DNA of 64,000 bases from HXMU1420-13 sp965228545 (lineage in GTDB: Bacteria > Bacteroidota > Rhodothermia > Balneolales > Balneolaceae): contig OZ245822.1 in NCBI GenBank assembly GCA_965228545.1, forward strand, positions 372,001 to 436,000. Reading direction: 5' to 3'. Position 1 is the stretch's first letter, and each line of letters begins with the position of its first letter. The notes under the pieces were generated by a model that did not search any database, had not been told where the DNA came from, and worked only from the letters and a program-made list of their open reading frames with translations. Made by a program: the position numbers and the translations under genes. Shown here in pieces: positions 8,562 to 18,425 of this stretch.

Positions 8562-9461
8562 TTAATTAAACTCAAACGGTTTAATGTACGTTTGAATGGT
8601 ATCGGAAGCTAAGGAACCAAAAATTCCCAAACCACCTTCAACATGCGTAATCACATTTTGAATTTCACCGGGTGATAGGGTAGAGCCGCCCAGTTGAACC
8701 GATTCCGATCGTACAAAATCATACACATTATCATCTACGGTAGTAGCGATTAGATTATTGTCGCCATAGAATGCCACAGCAATCCAAGGATATCGAATGG
8801 TAATGCTTTGATCCTGATTCACGGTAAAATTCGCCGCATTCAGTAGTCCCGATTCCGTATTGGTTAATTCATCGAGGGTTACAATTTCATCCTCTAAAAA
8901 ATCTGCATAAACGGGCGTTAACATTGCCGGATCAGGATTTAAAGCGATGGTGTTGAATATGAATATATTCTGCCTGCCGGGATAACTGCTTTCCGAAACA
9001 GTAATCTCTAATTGTTCTGTAGATTGATAAACCAGTGTATCCAATACAGTACTGATCACTTTAAACGTATCAGGAACAACAGTTGTAGCCGTAATCTCAG
9101 CTGCGCTCGCAGGAATGGTTACATAAAGCTGATAACTTCGGGTGGGAAGTACCTTATGCGAGTCTAATGGTTGATAGATGCCGGCGGTATCACTACTGTA
9201 AGTAAATACTTCTTCGATCATGGCTCCCGATGGGTCTAATAATCGAATCTGAACTTGTGCATCTGCAATAGCTGATCTACTGAAAGCGTAAAAATCGTTC
9301 ACAGGTGCTGTAGTTGAAACTCTAACTTGCGGGAGTTGTCGGTTTGCAACCAAATAGGATTCTACCACATAATATTCTTCGTAAGAATCTTGCTCGTACA
9401 CTTCGCAAGCAGATAATGCAGTAAATAGGGCGACTAAGGTGAATAAATATGCTTTCATCAT
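8562..9461 (-). CDS. DUF4249 family lipoprotein
   Basis: Exported lipoprotein with lipobox LFTALSAC, giving a lipidated Cys19. It has the DUF4249 organisation: N-terminal Ig-like strands (VVESYLVANRQLPQVRVSTT), a central beta-rich region, and a C-terminal HVEGGLGIFGSLASDTI block, which is the most conserved part of the family. It starts 1 bp after the stop of the TonB-dependent receptor at 9463-11733, so the two form an operon. DUF4249 proteins are regularly encoded beside SusC-like receptors and are inferred to be surface partners of the receptor; the ligand is unknown. Paralogues occur at 17533 and 18426. Confidence 0.85.
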   Translation of the reverse strand: MMKAYLFTLVALFTALSACEVYEQDSYEEYYVVESYLVANRQLPQVRVSTTAPVNDFYAFSRSAIADAQVQIRLLDPSGAMIEEVFTYSSDTAGIYQPLDSHKVLPTRSYQLYVTIPASAAEITATTVVPDTFKVISTVLDTLVYQSTEQLEITVSESSYPGRQNIFIFNTIALNPDPAMLTPVYADFLEDEIVTLDELTNTESGLLNAANFTVNQDQSITIRYPWIAVAFYGDNNLIATTVDDNVYDFVRSESVQLGGSTLSPGEIQNVITHVEGGLGIFGSLASDTIQTYIKPFEFN

Positions 9462-9462
9462 T

Positions 9463-11733
9463 TTAAAATTTCACGGTGTAAGAAATGGCTGGGATAATGG
9501 GCAACAGAGTTACATCGGTTCTGCTAACCGGGTTTTCTTCAAAATCAATTTGGGTGAACCATACATTTCGCCTACTGTAAACATTTATAACTTGTAGTTG
9601 TAGCTCGGCTTCGCCTAACCCAAAAAAGGTGCCACGTCGGCTAAAAGAAACATCTGCTCGGTGATAGTTCGGTAGGCGTGATGCATTCACATTTTCTACT
9701 ACCAGTAGATTATTTTGGTTGATGGCACTCCAAGGAGTGTCGTAAACGGCATAACGACCGGTAGCTTCGGTATAAGCCTGACCTGTGGCATAAACCCACG
9801 CTCCGGTAAATTTCCACTTTCTACTTAATTCGTAATTCAGAATAATTTTCACATCATTTCGACGGTCGTATTTAGGGGGATAAAAACGTGCGGTTTGGCT
9901 TTGATCACCTATAGCTACGTTAAAAGTAGGCCATTTACGCCAGGTATAGCCGAATGTGTAGCCGATGTAGCCATTTAATCGCCCCACTCTTTTTTCAAAC
10001 ATGATTTCAGTTCCGTACGCGTATCCTTCACCAATTCTGAATAAATCCTCGTAAAGAAGTCCGGCTGCATCCGGTAAAAATGGATCAAGCTCAAACAAGT
10101 CGTTCATTGTGCGATAATACAGTTCGATGTCGAGCCCATAATCTTTAAATGGAACTGTTTTGGCTCCAAGTACAAATTGATCTCCGAATGCAGGGCGAAT
10201 TCCTTCATCAGCAGTCAGCCACAAATCGAAACCGGAAAATGCTTCGTTGGTAATTAGCGTAAAAAATTGGTTATATCGGCCATAAGCTGCCTGTAGCGTG
10301 ATGCGGTCGGATGCGAAATATTCAGCTGAAAGGCGTGGTTCCAAACGCAGGTAATCACCATCAGAAAAATAATTAGCTCTGATACCACCAATCACTTTCC
10401 ATTGTTCGGTGGGGCGCCATGTATCCTGCAAGTAATAACTCGCATATCTGGAATGTATGCGAGAACTAAACGAATCCTGATTATCGAAGCGATCTTGTAA
10501 TCGCAGTGTAAACACACCTGCCCATACACCGGTTGCTATCAGGTGTTTCTCATTTGGGATGTATTCGAGATCAGATTTAAGCGAGAAATCGTAAATATTA
10601 TTATCCCGCTCAAAAGGGGTTCCGCCAAACTCAAATTCCGGGAAATTGAAATAGCGAGATCCTGTAATTACAAAATTGGAAAACACTTTGTCGCTAAAAA
10701 TATGGGTCCAGTTACCACTTACGGTTTGATTTCCATAATTAAGCGTGAACTCGGCATCATCAGCAAATGGAAAGCGCACTTTATCGGCACCGGAATAAAA
10801 GGCCAGACTAAATTTATCGTTTAAAGAAGCATCGTAATTGATCTTTCCATTGAAATCGTAAAAGTAAAAGAGAGAGGGGATGTTATCGTTCGATTGGCGT
10901 AAAGCAGACAATAAAGGCTCTAAGGTAGAGCGTCGTGCCGCAAGCATGAACGACCCTTTTTTGATCGGACCTTCGATGGCAACGCGCGAGGCAAGCATCC
11001 CCAAAGTTACCGAGCCTTGATAATTATTTCGGTTTCCATCCTTGTTATACACCGAAAGTACAGATCCTAATCTGCCGCCATATTCGGCCGGATAACCACC
11101 TTTAAATAACCGTACATCTTTGATTGCATCTGGATTGAAAGTGGAGAAAAAACCAAAAAAGTGACTTGGGTTATACACCGTAGTTTGATCAAGCATGATG
11201 AGTGTCTGATCCGGACTTCCACCCCTGATATACAATCCACTGGAAAAATCGCTGGCTGATTTAACACCCGGCAGATATTGAATTGAGCGGAAAACATCGG
11301 CTTCGAAAATGGCAGGTAAAGCTTTAATCAGTTCAGTTTTTACTTGTGCAGTACCTATGGATTTGAGCTCTTGTCGTTCGGCTTCTGATTCTACAATTAT
11401 TTCGTCACCTTCAAAAACGTCTGGTACTAAATCGATATCAAAGCGTAAACTTTGACCTCTTTCCAGAGTGATTTCTCGTGTAAATAAATCATAGCCAATA
11501 TAAGACCCTGCTATCGTGTAGGTGCCCGGCTCTACATTTTGGATACTGTAATAGCCTTGTGCATTAGTAGCGCCGCCGCGGTTTATTTCGATGAGGGCTA
11601 CGTTCGCGCTTATCAAAGTTTCGCCGGTGTTGGCGTCTCTAACATACCCTGTAATGCTTACCGATTGCCGTGCGTGTAGCGAGAGCGAACCTATGATAAG
11701 AATCCCCGAAAGCAGTAATGTTCTAAGTGTCAT
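9463..11733 (-). CDS. TonB-dependent receptor with carboxypeptidase-like N-terminal domain
   Basis: Outer-membrane active transporter of 756 aa. It has a signal peptide (residues 1-22, cleavage after LHA), then a carboxypeptidase regulatory-like beta-sandwich (about 27-105: GYVRDANTGETLISANVALI, IEPGTY-like core). A plug domain follows (YLPGVKSASDFSSGLYIRGG, LFKGGYPAEYGGRLGSVLSV), and the remainder is a 22-strand barrel ending in YTVKF with the expected terminal Phe. The missing STN domain argues against direct sigma/anti-sigma signalling. The DUF4249 gene follows immediately in the same operon. The cargo cannot be read from sequence. Confidence 0.93.
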   Translation of the reverse strand: MTLRTLLLSGILIIGSLSLHARQSVSITGYVRDANTGETLISANVALIEINRGGATNAQGYYSIQNVEPGTYTIAGSYIGYDLFTREITLERGQSLRFDIDLVPDVFEGDEIIVESEAERQELKSIGTAQVKTELIKALPAIFEADVFRSIQYLPGVKSASDFSSGLYIRGGSPDQTLIMLDQTTVYNPSHFFGFFSTFNPDAIKDVRLFKGGYPAEYGGRLGSVLSVYNKDGNRNNYQGSVTLGMLASRVAIEGPIKKGSFMLAARRSTLEPLLSALRQSNDNIPSLFYFYDFNGKINYDASLNDKFSLAFYSGADKVRFPFADDAEFTLNYGNQTVSGNWTHIFSDKVFSNFVITGSRYFNFPEFEFGGTPFERDNNIYDFSLKSDLEYIPNEKHLIATGVWAGVFTLRLQDRFDNQDSFSSRIHSRYASYYLQDTWRPTEQWKVIGGIRANYFSDGDYLRLEPRLSAEYFASDRITLQAAYGRYNQFFTLITNEAFSGFDLWLTADEGIRPAFGDQFVLGAKTVPFKDYGLDIELYYRTMNDLFELDPFLPDAAGLLYEDLFRIGEGYAYGTEIMFEKRVGRLNGYIGYTFGYTWRKWPTFNVAIGDQSQTARFYPPKYDRRNDVKIILNYELSRKWKFTGAWVYATGQAYTEATGRYAVYDTPWSAINQNNLLVVENVNASRLPNYHRADVSFSRRGTFFGLGEAELQLQVINVYSRRNVWFTQIDFEENPVSRTDVTLLPIIPAISYTVKF

Positions 11734-11935
11734 GAATAGTCGTAATATTATAAAGTTCGCCCGACTTAAACGGGATGAGCTGTAAAAAGTTAGGTTTAAA
11801 AATTAATCGGAATTGTCATGAAATTATTGCCATAGAAGACGATAAAACTTTTGTAATGGATAATAGTTTCCATTGGGAACAGAACAATTTTTCTGCGATA
11901 TAATTCGTATATTTAAAGTCGCTCTTTGAATTACT

Positions 11936-12301
11936 GGGGATGTTCTGGATTTGACGGGATGAGTAACACCGCAGGTTGCATGTCGAGGATGACCAATGGT
12001 TCTCGTAAAACACCCATTATGGACACAAAAATAATTGACAACAATTATTCATACCGCTTAGCAGCATAAACTGACTGAGCCGATCCGCTGAAAGCGTGCC
12101 TGTCAGCGTCAGTTTGGATCGCCATAACAGACAGGATAGCGTAACAGGGTTTTCTGTCTCTGCTGCGTGAATCTTTTACAGAATAGTTTGAAGTCGCTTG
12201 GTTGCTAGGCTCGGCTTCAGGCGAATGTTAATTAGCAACTAAACATGTAGATATTTGCAGGTTTGCCGTTTCGGACCGGGGTTCGACTCCCCGCATCTCC
12301 A
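11936..12301 (+). ncRNA. ssrA: tmRNA (transfer-messenger RNA)
   Basis: Rescues stalled ribosomes by trans-translation. The 5' end GGGGATGTTCTGGATTTGAC pairs with the 3' end GACTCCCCGCATCTCCA through the acceptor GGGGATG/CATCTCC, and the T-arm GGGGTTCGACTCCCC is intact. The 3' CCA is not encoded (bases after the discriminator A at 12301 are CTA). The tag reading frame most likely runs from GAC at 12022 to TAA at 12067-12069 and encodes DTKIIDNNYSYRLAA; the resume codon is inferred, while the LAA end is the usual protease-recognition tail. Pseudoknot-rich sequence follows the stop codon. Length is about 366 nt. Confidence 0.96.
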
Positions 12302-12314
12302 CTAAAAATAAATT

Positions 12315-12349
12315 AAGCCAATCAGATGTTGTTCTGTTTGGCTTTTTTT
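12315..12349 (+). terminator. tmRNA terminator, first copy
   Basis: Stem AAGCCAA/TTTGGCTT closes a loop containing CAGATGTTGTTCTG, followed by seven T residues (12343-12349). It lies 13 bp after the mature tmRNA 3' end. Nearly identical copies are found 110 and 221 bp further on. Confidence 0.88.
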
Positions 12350-12572
12350 ATGAACACAGTCGAACCGGGGTTCTGCCGAAGGCATTCCGATGGAAGACTC
12401 CCCGCATCTCCACTAGAATAGATTAAGCCAATCAGATGTTGTTCTGTTTGGCTTTTTTTATGAACACAGTCGGACCGGGGTTCTGCCGAAGGCATTCCGA
12501 TGGAAGACTCCCCGCATCTCCACTAAAAATAAATTAAGCCAATCAGATGTTGTTCTGTTTGGCTTTTATTTT
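12350..12572 (+). repeat. Two further copies of the tmRNA 3' tail plus terminator, each with a 22-bp insertion in the T-loop
   Basis: After the first terminator a unit of about 110 bp is repeated twice. Each copy contains the tmRNA T-arm and acceptor 3' strand (ACCGGGGTTC ... GACTCCCCGCATCTCCACTA) and then the same terminator hairpin (12425-12459 and 12536-12572, the last with a broken T run). In both copies a 22-bp segment sits between GGGGTTC and GACTCCCC (12374-12395 and 12484-12505). It consists of two back-to-back mini-hairpins, TGCCGAAGGCA and TTCCGATGGAA. The 5' part of tmRNA is not duplicated. The rest of the gap, 12573-12808, is AT-rich and shows no further feature I can support. Confidence 0.92.
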
Positions 12573-12808
12573 ATCAAAAATACGCTCCAAAACTTTTATA
12601 GCTTATCGCTGGGTGTGTCAAGTTGAAATGAGAATAGCTGAATTAGGTAATTGAAAATGAGCGCAAATACTGTAGATCAACGAAATAATATAAATTCAAA
12701 TATTTTATTATTAATCGGTTGTTTCATCCGATAAGTTCAATTACACTCAATTATATAAATATAATAAGATATCACTACATACAATCTCCGTATAATTGAT
12801 CAGCAAAT

Positions 12809-14917
12809 ATGGGAAAATTTTTAAAATTTATATTTCTAATATTACTTGGGTTATCAATAGGTCAAGTACATGCACAGAGTTCAGAAATAATTGATACAAC
12901 TCATGTTAAAGAAGTGCTACTGCAAGCGATGGAATTGGTGGATCGGGGTGAAAATGAAAAAGTTATCGAGCTTATTGAATATGGAGAATTTCTTGCGGAT
13001 TCTATGAACTATGCATACGGGAGATCACTTGCGGATCTTGCCCGAATTGATCTGCTGGTAACGATGAGGCTTGCCGACTCCGCTTTAATTGTAGGCAAGG
13101 ATTTTGTTGAAAATTTGGCTGATAGTAGATTGAAAGTGCAATTTCTAAATTTACAAGCCACGGCATATCGAATGAAGGGAGCCTACGATAAGTCGATTGA
13201 ATCCTATTCAGATGCCTTAAGTGAGGCAGACTCTCGTAATATTTCGACAGACTCGCGCATGAAAGCGGGCATTAAAATGAATATGGCAGTTGTTTACGGA
13301 GAACTTGGAGACAACAACTTAATGTTAGAAAGTTATTTAGAGAGTCTTCAATTTGCCGAACAAGCTAACGATTCGGCATTTTTAGCCGTTATTTTGAATA
13401 ATTTAGGCGATACATTTGTTTCATTCGAGGAACCTGAAAAAGCAGTTTCTTATTTGGAAAGGGCATTAGGCATTGCACGAGATATAAACTCGAAAGTTGA
13501 TGAACTACGTGTACTTACAAATTATGCGAATGCCTTAACCGATTTAGGCGAGTTGGATGAAGCGCTTGAATTGTATGAACAAGCTTTTGATTTGCATAAA
13601 GCCATAAGAGAGGGCGTTCCTCCATTCATATTATTACACAATATGGGAGTACTAAATCGCCAGAAAGGAGATTTTGAAGAGGCAGAGAGGAATTTCAAAG
13701 AATCTCTTTCATTTAGCGAAGATTATGGAGTTGAAGAAGGTATTTATTACAATTCCAATGCTTTAGGAGAACTATTTGGCTATCAAGAACAATTTCAAGA
13801 AGCACGAAATTGGTATGAGAAGGCAATGGTTACTGCGAAAAGATTAGGTTCCACTCAATTTATAAGCTCAGCTTACTTTAACCTTTATGCCACAAATAAG
13901 GAATTAACTGATTATAAGAAAGCGCTTGAAAATTTCGAATACTACACACAGATTACCGACTCATTATTTGATCTGGAAAAGGAAAAAGAGTTTGCCAATC
14001 TCACTAGTAAGTTAGAATTAGAACAACAAATTCGAGTGAATGAAGCATTACAAGAGCAACAAATAGTGAAAGACCAAAAATTGAGATTTCAAGTAGCCGC
14101 TCTTATTGCATCATTATTAGCATTAAGTTTATTACTCGTAATTATTTACGTGGTGTTACGATCGAGAAAAGCCATTAAAGGAAAAAATGTAGAACTTGAA
14201 TCTACTACTAAACAGTTGGAAGAAATACTAGAATCGCGTGATCATTTAATGGGGGTGTTAGCTCATGATTTAAGATCGCCGTTAGCTACACTACGTGGTT
14301 TACTGGATTTGATTAACTCAGATTTATTAAGCATCGAAGAAATTAAGGAGTTATCGAAAACGATTGAACCTACACTTCAGAAAAACTCGGATACGATCGA
14401 GGGGTTATTAGCATGGTCATTGAGTCAAAGTAATGGGTTGAAAATACAACCGGAGGAGGTTAATCTGAATGAGATTATACAATCAGTGGTAGACAGACAA
14501 TCCTATCATCTCAATGATAAAAAACTGTCGATATCTTTAGAATTTGACGACCATTCTGATGCCATTGCAGATGAAAGTGCTATTCGAATGGTTTTGCGGA
14601 ATTTACTGATGAATGCGATTAAGTTTACAAAAGAAGGCGGAGATATCAACATACGAACGAAATCTTTAGAGGATACCAATACTGTTCTGATTGAGGTTGA
14701 AGACACAGGAATTGGAATTCATGAAGATTTGAAAAACGATTTATTCAACAACGTGGTACCATCAAGAAAAGGAACCAATGCAGAACAGGGGAATGGGTTT
14801 GGGTTATCTATGTGTAGGACTTTCGTTGATAAAATGAGTGGTAACATATATTTCGAAAGCGAACAGGGTAAAGGCTCTACTTTTTATATAGAACTGCCAA
14901 AAGCCCAAGTAGATTGA
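12809..14917 (+). CDS. TPR sensor histidine kinase
   Basis: Membrane sensor kinase of 702 aa. A signal peptide (residues 1-22, cut after VHA) precedes a periplasmic array of tetratricopeptide repeats (about 40-390; for example ALTDLGELDEALELYEQAFD and NNLGDTFVSFEEPEKAVSYL). A coiled linker and one transmembrane helix follow (about 427-448), then a HisKA dimerisation domain with the phospho-accepting His486 in VLAHDLRSPL. The HATPase domain has N, G1 and G2 boxes (NLLMNAIKFT, EVEDTGIGI, NGFGLSMCR). There is no receiver domain and no response regulator gene beside it, so it is an orphan kinase. It stands alone between the tmRNA region and a TonB receptor module. Confidence 0.93.
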   Translation: MGKFLKFIFLILLGLSIGQVHAQSSEIIDTTHVKEVLLQAMELVDRGENEKVIELIEYGEFLADSMNYAYGRSLADLARIDLLVTMRLADSALIVGKDFVENLADSRLKVQFLNLQATAYRMKGAYDKSIESYSDALSEADSRNISTDSRMKAGIKMNMAVVYGELGDNNLMLESYLESLQFAEQANDSAFLAVILNNLGDTFVSFEEPEKAVSYLERALGIARDINSKVDELRVLTNYANALTDLGELDEALELYEQAFDLHKAIREGVPPFILLHNMGVLNRQKGDFEEAERNFKESLSFSEDYGVEEGIYYNSNALGELFGYQEQFQEARNWYEKAMVTAKRLGSTQFISSAYFNLYATNKELTDYKKALENFEYYTQITDSLFDLEKEKEFANLTSKLELEQQIRVNEALQEQQIVKDQKLRFQVAALIASLLALSLLLVIIYVVLRSRKAIKGKNVELESTTKQLEEILESRDHLMGVLAHDLRSPLATLRGLLDLINSDLLSIEEIKELSKTIEPTLQKNSDTIEGLLAWSLSQSNGLKIQPEEVNLNEIIQSVVDRQSYHLNDKKLSISLEFDDHSDAIADESAIRMVLRNLLMNAIKFTKEGGDINIRTKSLEDTNTVLIEVEDTGIGIHEDLKNDLFNNVVPSRKGTNAEQGNGFGLSMCRTFVDKMSGNIYFESEQGKGSTFYIELPKAQVD

Positions 14918-15193
14918 ATTGATACATTACGCTTACCGCATAGACAGTATTCGGAATGTTTTTTACAACATAGTTTAAATAAACAAACTCGTTTTAAATT
15001 GTAAATCAATCAAACTTTTCGATGTCGGTGAAAAATCATGTTTCATTATGAATAGTAATTGATTGTATATTCAGCACTTCATCAAGAAAAAGAGATACAT
15101 AAAAAAATGTAACAGAGGTTGAATTAGAACGCAATAATTTCAAATCTCATCCTTTTCTAATTAATTGAACAACTCTTACTAATACTATTTTAA

Positions 15194-17497
15194 ATGGTCA
15201 TCAAATCTGTTCGTAAACTCGCAATATGCGGGTTCCTTCTCGGCGTTTTGTTTACGCTACTCCCATCCCAGATATTCGCCCAAACCAGATCAACACTCCG
15301 TGTTCTTGTCATTTCAGAAGAAGACGGTAACCCGATTATCGGTGCGAATGTGATATTGTATCGAAAAAGTGGAACTATGTATAAGGCAGGAGCAACCAAC
15401 GCCGATGGTCTTTGGGAATTCATTAACGTAAATAATGGTACCTACGATTTAGCCATTTCATCGATTGGGTTTGATCCTCATGAAGCTGAGATTACACTCG
15501 CCCCGGGTGAAACTCGGTTGTATCGAACAGAATTACCAACCGCAAATTCCGAGTTGGGTGAAGTAATAGTAAGTGGAACCAGAAGTGGTGCTGTGCAACG
15601 TGTTGCCGGAAAACAATCTATTTCTGTTACCGATATTCAATTAATCCCGGCTCCGGGGCCGGGTGGTGACCTTAGTGTATATCTGCAAACACTACCGGGT
15701 GTTGTTACCAGTGGCGACCGCGGTGGTGAGTTGTTCATTCGTGGTGGCACACCTGCTCAAAACCTTATTTTAGTAGATAAGATGCCGGTTATTAAACCAT
15801 TCCATATCTCGAATTTATTTTCAGCGTTTCCACAATCAGTAATTAGTAATGTAGATTTATACGCAGGCGGATTTGGTGCCGAATACGAAGGGGCAACTTC
15901 ATCGGTAATGGATGTAAGTTTGCGGCAGGGTAATATGCGTCAATTTCAAAGCCAGGTGGCAGCCAGCCCATACATAGTTTCGGCGTTGGCAGAAGGCCCG
16001 CTCGAAAAGGACAAACAATCGTTATTGGTAATGGGGCGATATAGTGTGATTGAACAAGCCGGGCCAAGCTTAACCGGTGAAGACGTGCCATTAAAGTTTT
16101 CTGATATAATGGCGCGCTATTCCATCAACTGGGATGGTTTTACTTGTAATATGACGGCCTTACATACCTACGATCGTGGCAAAATCAATCCGCAGCGAAA
16201 CATCAGCTTAGGTTGGGAAAATACAGCCGTTGGCGCACGTTGTTTGGGATATAGCGAAGAGCTTAAAAACTCTGTGGATTTCACCATTGGATACAGTACC
16301 TACAAAAGCAGCGAATTAGGTTTCGATGACTTGGGCAGAACATCGAATATCTCGATTGGATACCTTAGAATGGATAACACCGGAACAGCGTTTAATCACC
16401 CCTATAACTACGGTTTTCGTTGGAACTTGAATTTCTACAAAGCAAATCTCGATGAACCATTTCCTGAGTTAACCGGAAAGCAACAGCGATTTGGATTAGG
16501 AGCTACGTTAGAAGAATATACTTCGGTATTTAGTACCTATTTAAGTACCGAGTTTAAACCTACAAACACATTGTCGATCGTACCGGGAATTACAACTCAA
16601 ATTCGACAAGAAAATGTGAGTATGACCTTCGAGCCACGTTTTAGAATGACCTGGAAACCACTTGGCACTGAGAATCAGGAGTTAAGTTTTGCAATGGGTA
16701 AGTACGTTCAATTACGCGAGGCAATAACCGACGAACGAGATGCCGGAACAGTTTTTTATGTGTATAAACCGGTTGGGGTAGATGAGCCTGTGCCAACCGC
16801 TATACATGCCATTACAGGTTATCGCCAGCGTATTGGTAATTTTATTGAAGCAAACATCGAGGCTTACTACAAGCACAATGATAATGTGCCGGTTGCAGAA
16901 TGGACACGCGAACCCGGTAATACCATCCGAACAGCTTCAGCAACTGCCGAAACTTATGGACTGGATCTTCAACTTCAATTAAAAACAGATCTGTTATATC
17001 TAACGCTTGGTTATGGGCTAGCGGAAGTAGAATACAGCGCCTCTGCAGATGATTTAGTTGCCTGGATTGAAGCCGACGAATTTGTTTACAATCCAAGTCA
17101 CGATCGTCGTCATCAGCTAAATGTGCTTGCTAGTTATAAGCTCGGTAAGTTTACAGCAAATGCCATTTGGCGTTACAGTAGCGGGGCTCCATACACTAAA
17201 TTGTACGCCATCGATTTAATAGTTCGGGTTCCATATCAGGATCCTTTAGAAAATCAGGGAAAAGCAGTAACACTATATTCGGTACCATTTGATGGTAATT
17301 TACCTGCCTTCCAACGTTTGGATGTATCTATCGATCGTAAATTTCAGCTTTCTCCAAAGCTAGAGCTTGAAACCGAAATCGGTGCTATAAATAGCTACGA
17401 CATGACCAACGTATTCTACTTTGATGTAAATACGCTTCGACAAGTAAACGAATTGCCGATGCTTCCCTATGCATCAATCAGTTTGAATATCAATTAA
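15194..17497 (+). CDS. TonB-dependent receptor with carboxypeptidase-like N-terminal domain
   Basis: Outer-membrane transporter of 767 aa. The signal peptide ends after QIFAQ (about residue 30). The carboxypeptidase-like domain covers about 33-115 (VISEEDGNPIIGANVILYRK, GLWEFINVNNGTYDLAISSI). The plug has LQTLPGVVTSGDRGGELFIR and LYAGGFGAEYEGATSSVMDV, and the barrel runs to a non-aromatic end (ASISLNIN). No STN domain is present. Two DUF4249-type lipoprotein genes follow at 35 and 8 bp spacing, so this is a receptor with a duplicated surface partner. The 276 bp upstream (14918-15193) show no other gene and should hold the promoter. Confidence 0.92.
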   Translation: MVIKSVRKLAICGFLLGVLFTLLPSQIFAQTRSTLRVLVISEEDGNPIIGANVILYRKSGTMYKAGATNADGLWEFINVNNGTYDLAISSIGFDPHEAEITLAPGETRLYRTELPTANSELGEVIVSGTRSGAVQRVAGKQSISVTDIQLIPAPGPGGDLSVYLQTLPGVVTSGDRGGELFIRGGTPAQNLILVDKMPVIKPFHISNLFSAFPQSVISNVDLYAGGFGAEYEGATSSVMDVSLRQGNMRQFQSQVAASPYIVSALAEGPLEKDKQSLLVMGRYSVIEQAGPSLTGEDVPLKFSDIMARYSINWDGFTCNMTALHTYDRGKINPQRNISLGWENTAVGARCLGYSEELKNSVDFTIGYSTYKSSELGFDDLGRTSNISIGYLRMDNTGTAFNHPYNYGFRWNLNFYKANLDEPFPELTGKQQRFGLGATLEEYTSVFSTYLSTEFKPTNTLSIVPGITTQIRQENVSMTFEPRFRMTWKPLGTENQELSFAMGKYVQLREAITDERDAGTVFYVYKPVGVDEPVPTAIHAITGYRQRIGNFIEANIEAYYKHNDNVPVAEWTREPGNTIRTASATAETYGLDLQLQLKTDLLYLTLGYGLAEVEYSASADDLVAWIEADEFVYNPSHDRRHQLNVLASYKLGKFTANAIWRYSSGAPYTKLYAIDLIVRVPYQDPLENQGKAVTLYSVPFDGNLPAFQRLDVSIDRKFQLSPKLELETEIGAINSYDMTNVFYFDVNTLRQVNELPMLPYASISLNIN

Positions 17498-17532
17498 TAA
17501 CCCACTTATTTAACACATAGATTTTTCGAAGT

Positions 17533-18417
17533 ATGAAGATTATTTCAATTCAATATGTTGGTGTTCTATTGATATTGTTTGCAGGACTAAGTGCTTGTGA
17601 CGAGGTGTTAATTGAGCCATTTGAAGAAGTAGAAAGCGCGTATTCTATTTATGGTGCCATGGAGTTGGATTCGACCCTGAATTATGTTCGTATTAAAGAC
17701 ACACAATCGCCACTATTGGCAGAATTAGATGAGCTGCGAAACTTCTCGGTTACCTTCGAGAACATAACCGCGGGAACCAGTAAGCAGATAAGCGATACGG
17801 TGATTTATTACAACAATAATCCCACTCTAAATTTTATAATCGACGAAGTGTTAACCCCAAGAACAACCTACAGGTTAACTGTTGAAGGAGAGGAAGGAGA
17901 TGTTTCTACAACTACAGCAACTACACCGGGAGTTTCAACCATTTCGTTAACCCCGCAGCTTACAGAAACCTGTTTGGATGATATTCTGATCGAATTCGAT
18001 AACGTAGCCGATAATGAATTTATCCGGTTTGAGTTGGGCGTACAATACGCTGGTAGTTTCTATTTTGGTGAAATTAAATCGGTACGTCAACTTCAAAAAG
18101 TAGAAGGCACTAATAAGTTGGCTGTAGTGCTAAACATCAAAAACATGCTCGTAGATGTTTTTCCACCCGTTGCAGAAGCTACTGTTAATGTGCCGCCCCG
18201 ATTTTGGAATCCAACGGTAAATTGTAATCAGCTCGACAATGGTACAATGCGGATTCGATATACACACTTTGGGCCGGAATGGGAAGTGATTCGTGAAAAT
18301 ACCCTCGCTTTGGATGTGCTCGAATCAGGGGATATTGAAAATGGACTTGGATTTTTTGGAGCTAAAAACACGAAACAGATTTTGTTCAACACAAACGGTG
18401 TTCCGAATAACAATTAA
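17533..18417 (+). CDS. DUF4249-like lipoprotein, first of a tandem pair
   Basis: Exported lipoprotein with lipobox FAGLSAC (Cys22). The mature chain is beta-rich with the DUF4249 layout: YSIYGAMELDSTLNYVRIKD near the N-terminus, a threonine-rich hinge around residues 125-140, and a C-terminal ENGLGFFGA block. The segments PPRFWNPTVNCNQLD and RYTHFGPEWE are shared almost exactly with the next gene, showing tandem duplication. A third Cys pair in the chain suggests a periplasmic or surface disulfide. It lies 35 bp after the receptor gene. The role as receptor partner is inferred from context. Confidence 0.78.
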   Translation: MKIISIQYVGVLLILFAGLSACDEVLIEPFEEVESAYSIYGAMELDSTLNYVRIKDTQSPLLAELDELRNFSVTFENITAGTSKQISDTVIYYNNNPTLNFIIDEVLTPRTTYRLTVEGEEGDVSTTTATTPGVSTISLTPQLTETCLDDILIEFDNVADNEFIRFELGVQYAGSFYFGEIKSVRQLQKVEGTNKLAVVLNIKNMLVDVFPPVAEATVNVPPRFWNPTVNCNQLDNGTMRIRYTHFGPEWEVIRENTLALDVLESGDIENGLGFFGAKNTKQILFNTNGVPNNN

Positions 18418-18425
18418 GGCATTTT

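Noticed and set aside
11816..12013. 65-aa minus-strand frame
   Set aside because: It is antisense to the tmRNA 5' region and is a by-product of that RNA gene.
12302..12572. Two additional tmRNA or tRNA genes
   Set aside because: Only the 3' T-arm and acceptor strand are copied, the T-loops are disrupted by 22 bp, and no 5' acceptor strand precedes them, so they cannot fold as RNA genes.
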